Origin: Aquibacillus kalidii
Lineage (GTDB): Bacteria; Bacillota; Bacilli; Bacillales; Amphibacillaceae
DNA length: 64,000 nucleotides
Assembly: GCF_014280935.1 (NCBI RefSeq)
Contig: NZ_JACLZI010000016.1
Span: 38,149 to 102,148, forward strand
Direction: 5' to 3'
Program-made: the position numbers and the translations under genes
Shown here: piece after piece, positions 58,315 to 64,000 of the stretch
How positions within the stretch are numbered: position 1 is the stretch's first letter
Layout: each line of letters starts with the position of its first letter
The notes under the pieces: model-generated
What the model saw: only the letters and a program-made list of their open reading frames with translations
The model's database searches: none
Told to the model about the DNA's origin: nothing

Positions 58315-58638
58315 ATGGGTGTTAAAGAAGAACTATTAGAAAAAGGTATAGAAGGAAATTGGAAAGATGCATTAAAACTCTTAAATAACTTTTCAGAAGA
58401 TAGTAATGAGTATTTTCTAGTTTATAAGAGGGCAAACCAGACGAGTGAACACGAATTCAAATTTAATCGTGTTAACAAGATAGATAACGAAACTTTTGTT
58501 GTAGCATTTCATAATGAAGCTACAGATGATGGAATTAGATATTATAGTGGCGAAGATATGAAACTAAATCAAGCAGAAATAGTTGGTGTAAAGGTAATTG
58601 ATCCAAGTAAATATGATTTCGTAGTATATACCGACTAA
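58315..58638 (+). CDS. Small acidic protein of unknown function
   Basis: This 107-residue protein starts at ATG behind AAAGAGGTG, with good spacing, and ends at a strong terminator, so it is probably expressed as a single gene. It begins MGVKEELLEKGIEGNWKDAL and is acidic with mixed alpha and beta character; no signal peptide or membrane segment is present. I do not recognise the family. Its position before bofC is not informative. Confidence 0.65.
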   Translation: MGVKEELLEKGIEGNWKDALKLLNNFSEDSNEYFLVYKRANQTSEHEFKFNRVNKIDNETFVVAFHNEATDDGIRYYSGEDMKLNQAEIVGVKVIDPSKYDFVVYTD

Positions 58639-58659
58639 TTCTAGTCGGTAATTTTTTTC
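58630..58659 (+). terminator. Terminator after the small acidic protein gene
   Basis: ACCGACTA pairs with TAGTCGGT around ATTC, and AATTTTTTT follows. The stop codon lies in the stem. Confidence 0.88.
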
Positions 58660-58793
58660 CCCTTTTATAGATTATTTTCTTTGTTTTTTACAGTTTTTTT
58701 AGGATAGAACTACTATTATTGGTCAAACTTTAAATAGAAGTTCTTATCTTTCTCTTTTATGTAAAAGAAATTATCTTAGGACGGGGTGAAAAT

Positions 58794-59351
58794 ATGAAAC
58801 AACATGTTGTACTGTGTCTAATCTCATTAACTATATTTATAGGTGGACTGGGAATAGCAAACTTTGTTCAAGCAGATGATAAAGAAAGTGCTGATAAAAG
58901 CCGCAGCGAGGAACAAGCAGTGCCAGTTCAAAAGGATCCACTTCAGTTAAAGGTTACTTTACGAAAACATTATATAGACGGTAAGATTGAGGAAGAAACA
59001 CATACAGAGACGATTTGGTCTATGCAAGATTTCTGGGCTTATTACGATGGTTGGCAAGTAGTTAACCAGGAGCAGGGACAAATTGTATTTAAAAAGCAAG
59101 TGAAGGACATATCACCTTTCATGAAAGAGAATGGTTACTTTGGATTGTACAATGATATATTGACAATATTTGAAGGAAGGCCGGATGATCAGCAAGTTAT
59201 CCAATCGTTTTATCAAATTGATACGAGTGAACTTGAAAGCTATCAAGCAGACCAGCTTCAAAGCGGTATAAAAATTGATTCAAAAGAAATTTATCAGTAT
59301 GTACTGGAAGCATACCGAGAAATGACGCCATCAAAATCTGTTAACGGCTGA
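58794..59351 (+). CDS. bofC: BofC, forespore checkpoint protein
   Basis: This 185-residue protein has a signal peptide with probable cleavage after FVQA (residue 27) and the BofC segments QDFWAYYDGWQVVNQEQG, FKKQVKDISPFMKENGY and QSFYQIDTSELES. In B. subtilis BofC is secreted by the forespore and slows SpoIVB, so timing SpoIVFB activation and sigma-K release. The location just before ruvA is conserved. The start follows GGGGTGA. Confidence 0.93.
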   Translation: MKQHVVLCLISLTIFIGGLGIANFVQADDKESADKSRSEEQAVPVQKDPLQLKVTLRKHYIDGKIEEETHTETIWSMQDFWAYYDGWQVVNQEQGQIVFKKQVKDISPFMKENGYFGLYNDILTIFEGRPDDQQVIQSFYQIDTSELESYQADQLQSGIKIDSKEIYQYVLEAYREMTPSKSVNG

Positions 59352-59357
59352 TTCAAG

Positions 59358-59389
59358 GAGTCTAACTGAAATAGTTAGACTCTATTTAT
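59358..59389 (+). terminator. Terminator of bofC
   Basis: GAGTCTAACT pairs perfectly with AGTTAGACTC around GAAAT; the tail TATTTATTT is moderately T-rich. Confidence 0.75.
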
Positions 59390-59415
59390 TTAGGTTAAAT
59401 TAATCTTCTGTTATG

Positions 59416-59429
59416 CGAACATACGCTTG
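59416..59429. promoter_or_regulatory. LexA (SOS) box upstream of ruvAB
   Basis: CGAACATACGCTTG matches the Bacillus LexA consensus CGAACrnryGTTyG at 13 of 14 positions. It lies 14 bases before a TATAAT (59443-59448), where LexA would block the promoter. Confidence 0.75.
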
Positions 59430-59476
59430 TATGATAATATAGTATAATAGGATCGATTAAGGGGAGACATGAAAAA

Positions 59477-60085
59477 ATGATTGCATACATAAAAGGAATG
59501 CTTGAATCCGTAACGGAGACAGCTACAATAGTAGAAGCAAATGGAGTAGGATACGAAATATTATGTCCTAATCCGTTTGCCTTTCAGGATAAAATAGGAG
59601 AACAAGTTAAGATATTTACCTATCACTATGTACGTGAAGATATTCAAGTGCTTTATGGCTTTAAGAAAACAGACGAGAAAATCTTATTTTCTAAAATACT
59701 GAATGTATCTGGTATTGGACCAAAAGGTGCGCTATCTGTTTTGGCAACTACTAGTGTGCAAGATTTTGTTATTGCTATTGAGGAAGAGAATGAAAAGTTT
59801 TTAACTGGATTTCCAGGTGTAGGAAAGAAAACAGCAAGACAAATGATTTTGGACCTTAAAGGCAAGTTACCGTTTGATTATAGTATTACAGCATCAAATG
59901 TACCAGAAGGTAAAGGAATGTCTAAAGAACTTCAAGAAGCGCTAGAAGAAGCAATGGAAGCATTGAGGTCTTTAGGTTATTCAGATAAAGAAATTAAAGC
60001 AATTAAACCACTATTACAAGAAGAAAAGCATGCTAATCCAGATGCGTATGTTCGTAAAGGCTTAGCGTTAATGATGCAAAAATAA
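59477..60085 (+). CDS. ruvA: RuvA, Holliday junction DNA-binding subunit
   Basis: This 202-residue protein has the RuvA OB-fold domain (MIAYIKGMLESVTE), two helix-hairpin-helix segments (LNVSGIGPKGALSVL and FPGVGKKTARQMILDL) and the C-terminal domain that touches RuvB. It binds four-way junctions and loads RuvB for branch migration. The start follows GGGGAGA. The pair with ruvB is six to fifteen bases apart. Confidence 0.97.
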   Translation: MIAYIKGMLESVTETATIVEANGVGYEILCPNPFAFQDKIGEQVKIFTYHYVREDIQVLYGFKKTDEKILFSKILNVSGIGPKGALSVLATTSVQDFVIAIEEENEKFLTGFPGVGKKTARQMILDLKGKLPFDYSITASNVPEGKGMSKELQEALEEAMEALRSLGYSDKEIKAIKPLLQEEKHANPDAYVRKGLALMMQK

Positions 60086-60100
60086 GAAAGGGTGAGTTTA

Positions 60101-61102
60101 GTGGACGAACGAATGATATCAAGTGAAATACAAGAGGACGACCAATCCATTGAGCTTAGTTTACGCCCTACGACTTTAAAGCAATATATAGGTCAACATA
60201 AAGCGAAAGCCAATTTAAGTATTTTTATAGAAGCTGCCAAGTTAAGGAATGAACCTTTAGATCATGTGTTGTTATATGGTCCACCGGGGTTAGGAAAAAC
60301 AACGATGGCTGCTATTATAGCTAACGAAATGGGAGTTCAATTTCGGGCAACATCCGGACCGGCAATAGAAAGGGCGGGGGATCTTGCGGCAATACTATCT
60401 TCTTTAGAAATTGGTGATGTGTTATTCATTGATGAAATACATCGCCTACCAAGGGCTGTGGAGGAAATATTGTACCCGGCAATGGAGGACTTTTGCCTAG
60501 ATATCGTGATTGGATCTGGTTCAAGTGCACGGTCGGTAAGGCTGGATTTACCCCCATTTACTTTAGTAGGTGCTACTACTAGAGCAGGATTGCTAACCGC
60601 GCCATTACGTGACCGTTTTGGAGTATTAAGCCGTTTAGAATTTTACGAGACAAAGGACCTTTGTTCGATTGTTGAACGAACTGCAGATATATTTGATGCT
60701 CCCATACAAAAAGACGCCGCAACAGAGATTGCCAGACGTTCCCGAGGCACCCCAAGGATTGCTAATCGTTTATTGAAAAGAGTAAGAGATATCTCGCAAG
60801 TTCGTGGCGAAAAAGAGATATCAGGTGAAACGACAAAACAAGCGCTTGAAATGTTACAGGTAGATCCAGCTGGTTTAGACCATATTGATCATAAGCTATT
60901 ATTAGGTATTATGGATGGCTTTAGTGGAGGTCCTGTTGGCCTAGATACGATTGCTGCTACGATTGGGGAAGAATCACAAACGATTGAGGATGTTTATGAG
61001 CCATTTTTATTACAGATGGGCTTTATCACACGAACACCAAGAGGAAGAATGGTTACTAGTAAAGCCTACCAACATTTTAACCGGGAGGTGCCAGAGGCTT
61101 GA
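60101..61102 (+). CDS. ruvB: RuvB, Holliday junction branch-migration ATPase
   Basis: This 333-residue AAA+ motor has Walker [10 protein letters not shown], Walker [10 protein letters not shown], the sensor region [10 protein letters not shown] and the winged-helix C-terminus with [11 protein letters not shown]. The GTG at 60101 gives MDERMISSE, matching B. subtilis RuvB, with AAAGGGTGAG upstream; a GTG at 60092 is inside that site. It overlaps the next small gene. Confidence 0.97.
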   Translation: MDERMISSEIQEDDQSIELSLRPTTLKQYIGQHKAKANLSIFIEAAKLRNEPLDHVLLYGPPGLGKTTMAAIIANEMGVQFRATSGPAIERAGDLAAILSSLEIGDVLFIDEIHRLPRAVEEILYPAMEDFCLDIVIGSGSSARSVRLDLPPFTLVGATTRAGLLTAPLRDRFGVLSRLEFYETKDLCSIVERTADIFDAPIQKDAATEIARRSRGTPRIANRLLKRVRDISQVRGEKEISGETTKQALEMLQVDPAGLDHIDHKLLLGIMDGFSGGPVGLDTIAATIGEESQTIEDVYEPFLLQMGFITRTPRGRMVTSKAYQHFNREVPEA

Positions 61103-61299
61103 CTGACTTCGGGAAACTATTTATTGTTATAGGGGTTGTATGTATCATTATAGGACTCCTATGGGGTATAGTTGGTAAGCTTCCAGGTGATATTAGTTTT
61201 AAGAAGGGAAATGTATCGTTTTATTTTCCTATCATGACTTCTATCGTCGTAAGTATCATTTTGTCCTTGATATTTTATATTATTGGTAAGTTTAGATAA
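61099..61299 (+). CDS. DUF2905 small membrane protein
   Basis: This 66-residue protein has two membrane helices joined by a loop with [19 protein letters not shown], the DUF2905 signature. Its function is unknown. It starts at TTG behind GGGAGGTG and overlaps the ruvB stop by four bases. The ruvB-DUF2905-queA order is common in Bacillaceae. Confidence 0.9.
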   Translation: MTDFGKLFIVIGVVCIIIGLLWGIVGKLPGDISFKKGNVSFYFPIMTSIVVSIILSLIFYIIGKFR

Positions 61300-61320
61300 A
61301 GAAAGAGTTGGGAGATAGCT

Positions 61321-62349
61321 ATGGAAATAAACGAATTTGATTTTGATTTACCTGAGGAATTAATTGCACAAACACCATTGAAGGATCGCACATCCTCTCG
61401 CCTGTTGGTGCTTGATCGAAACAATCAGAAAATGGAGCATACTCATTTTTCTGAAATCATTTCTTATTTGCGAGATGGGGACTGCCTCGTTTTAAATGAT
61501 ACACGTGTGTTACCTGCAAGGCTATATGGTAGTAAAAAGGATACTGGTGCGAAAGTCGAAGTGTTACTTCTTAAGCAAGAAGAAGAGGATTTATGGGAAG
61601 TGTTAGTGAAACCGGCTAAGAAGATTAAAGAAGGAACGGTTATCACTTTCGGAAACGGAAAACTAATGGCTACATGTACAGGTACGAAAGACCATGGTGG
61701 AAGAATGCTCCAGTTTAATTATGATGGAATCTTTCTAGAAGTGTTAAATGACCTTGGAGAAATGCCGTTACCACCTTATATTAAGGAACAGCTGCCTGAT
61801 AAGGAACGCTATCAAACAGTGTACGCTCGTGAAGAAGGTTCTGCAGCAGCTCCAACAGCAGGGCTCCATTTTACTAATGAATTACTACAACAGTTAAAGG
61901 ATAATGGGGTAGAGATAGCTTTTATTACGTTACATGTTGGGTTAGGGACCTTCCGCCCTGTTAGTGTTGATTCTGTAGAAGATCATGATATGCATGCAGA
62001 GTTTTATCATATGACAGAAGAAACTGCAGAACAACTTAATAGAATCAAAGCTTCTGGAGGTCGAATTATATCTGTGGGCACAACATCCACGAGAACACTA
62101 GAAACAATTGCAAGGGATCATGACGGTAAGCTAGTTGCAGCAAGTGGTTGGACAGATATTTTTATCTATCCACCTTATCAATTTAAGGCTATAGATGGAT
62201 TAATTACAAACTTCCATCTTCCCAAATCAACCTTAATCATGCTCGTCAGTGCCTTTGCAGGAAAATCCTTTGTATTAGACGCTTATCAAGAAGCAATCGC
62301 TAATCGTTATCGTTTTTTCAGCTTTGGCGATGCGATGTTAATCATTTAA
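61321..62349 (+). CDS. queA: QueA, S-adenosylmethionine:tRNA ribosyltransferase-isomerase
   Basis: This 342-residue enzyme makes epoxyqueuosine in tRNA from preQ1 and SAM. Family segments are [47 protein letters not shown] and [15 protein letters not shown] [16 protein letters not shown]. It precedes tgt, which inserts preQ1, so the two act in sequence. The start follows GGGAGATA. Confidence 0.96.
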   Translation: MEINEFDFDLPEELIAQTPLKDRTSSRLLVLDRNNQKMEHTHFSEIISYLRDGDCLVLNDTRVLPARLYGSKKDTGAKVEVLLLKQEEEDLWEVLVKPAKKIKEGTVITFGNGKLMATCTGTKDHGGRMLQFNYDGIFLEVLNDLGEMPLPPYIKEQLPDKERYQTVYAREEGSAAAPTAGLHFTNELLQQLKDNGVEIAFITLHVGLGTFRPVSVDSVEDHDMHAEFYHMTEETAEQLNRIKASGGRIISVGTTSTRTLETIARDHDGKLVAASGWTDIFIYPPYQFKAIDGLITNFHLPKSTLIMLVSAFAGKSFVLDAYQEAIANRYRFFSFGDAMLII

Positions 62350-62355
62350 ATATAG

Positions 62356-63519
<1,164 letters not shown>

Positions 63520-63536
63520 ATAAAGGGGGGAACTAG

Positions 63537-63800
63537 ATGGCTACTTTGGTCAATCTTTTACCAATAATATTAATGTTTGTAATCTTCTACTTTCTATTAA
63601 TTCGTCCGCAGCAAAAGAAACAAAAGGCTGTGCGCCAAATGCAATCGGAAATGAAGAAGGGTGACAAAATTATTACTATAGGCGGTATGCATGCTACTGT
63701 TCATGCATTAGATGAAGATACAGTAGTATTAACCGGACAAGATGGTACGAAACTTACATACGATCGTTCGGCAATTAGAGAAGTATTAAGCCAAGATTAA
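63537..63800 (+). CDS. yajC: YajC, Sec translocase auxiliary subunit
   Basis: This 87-residue protein has one N-terminal membrane helix ending FYFLLIRPQQKKQKA, the YajC signature, and a cytoplasmic domain with KKGDKIITIGGMHATV. It associates with SecDF. The tgt-yajC order is standard, and secDF often follows further on. The start follows GGGGGGAAC. Confidence 0.95.
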   Translation: MATLVNLLPIILMFVIFYFLLIRPQQKKQKAVRQMQSEMKKGDKIITIGGMHATVHALDEDTVVLTGQDGTKLTYDRSAIREVLSQD

Positions 63801-63805
63801 TAATA

Positions 63806-63843
63806 AAAAAGGAAGGATTCAATCGAATCCTTCCTTTTTTCGT
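63806..63843 (+). terminator. Terminator of the ruvAB-queA-tgt-yajC run
   Basis: AAAAAAGGAAGGATTC pairs perfectly with GAATCCTTCCTTTTTT around AATC. Confidence 0.95.
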
Positions 63844-63929
63844 TGGCAATTGTCATTTTGTATGACGCAATTGAGATAAAATCTGCAGTAACTTTATTAA
63901 AACCTTTTGGATGTGTGCTTGAACTCGTT

Positions 63930-64000
63930 CCGGCAGAATACTCCGCTTTCCGTGGGCACGGCCTCAAGCCTTCCCGTGACGCAAAGAACGCTCTTCCGGG
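63930..64000. repeat. GC-rich dispersed repeat of Bacillaceae (partial)
   Basis: The last 70 bases are GC-rich against AT-rich surroundings and contain CTCCGCTTTCCGTGGGCACGG, a motif I recognise from intergenic repeats in many Bacillaceae genomes. It is non-coding as far as seen and runs off the window end. Confidence 0.5.

Overview
The window is a chromosomal segment of a low-GC, endospore-forming Firmicute of the family Bacillaceae. Gene order follows the Bacillus subtilis lonA-hem-valS-folC-mre-min-obg-nad-ruv-tgt region, and many products are spore-specific (SpoVID, YsxE, SpoIIB, SpoIVFA/FB, Spo0B, SafA, BofC, a YhcN-type lipoprotein). Protein sequences and extra genes such as an RNase E/G homologue suggest an Oceanobacillus/Virgibacillus/Ornithinibacillus-like relative rather than B. 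subtilis itself; that placement is inference. Nearly all genes lie on the plus strand. No rRNA, tRNA, CRISPR array, prophage or complete insertion sequence was seen.

Layout. 1-5.2 kb: the 3' end of clpX, lonB, lonA and the GTPase gene ysxC (protein quality control and ribosome assembly). 5.3-12.3 kb: a minus-strand membrane protein, then the hemAXCDBL operon from glutamyl-tRNA to uroporphyrinogen III. 12.5-18.3 kb: spoVID, ysxE, a small membrane protein and valS behind a T-box leader. 18.4-20.7 kb: a minus-strand ATP-grasp ligase and folC. 20.7-32.5 kb: the most unusual part, a membrane GAF-GGDEF diguanylate cyclase followed by a full type IV pilus cluster (three minor pilins, PilB, PilT, PilC, major pilin, prepilin peptidase, PilM, PilN, PilO). 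It sits where B. subtilis carries only comC. 32.6-39.4 kb: spoIIB, maf, radC, mreBCD, minCD. 39.4-44.1 kb: a repeat-bearing gap, spoIVFA-spoIVFB, an RNase E/G homologue, and rplU-prp-rpmA behind an L21 leader. 44.3-47.5 kb: spo0B, obg, pheB, pheA. 47.7-53.6 kb: a secreted DUF3889 protein, then niaR-nifS diverging from nadBCA (NAD synthesis). 53.8-59.4 kb: safA, a kinase-fold protein, a spore lipoprotein, yebC, two small unknown proteins and bofC. 59.4-64 kb: ruvA, ruvB, a DUF2905 protein, queA, tgt and yajC, then part of a GC-rich dispersed repeat.

How the parts work together. The main discovery is a class II cyclic-di-GMP riboswitch (about 29042-29117) between pilC and the major pilin gene. 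The 3' strand of its closing stem is also the 5' arm of a Rho-independent terminator (29108-29154). Ligand binding should therefore stop the terminator forming and switch the pilin, and probably the genes after it, ON. A diguanylate cyclase without a product-inhibition site is encoded immediately upstream of the cluster, and a PilT retraction ATPase is included. The locus reads as a self-contained c-di-GMP-to-pilus circuit in a spore-forming bacillus.

Other points worth attention are an RNase E/G homologue without the usual zinc-link cysteines, a terminator-like hairpin that encloses the ribosome-binding site and start codon of the gene after safA, a candidate Spo0A box over the spoIIB promoter, a LexA box before ruvAB, a candidate NiaR operator between nifS and nadB, and imperfect tandem repeats of about 50 bp between minD and spoIVFA.
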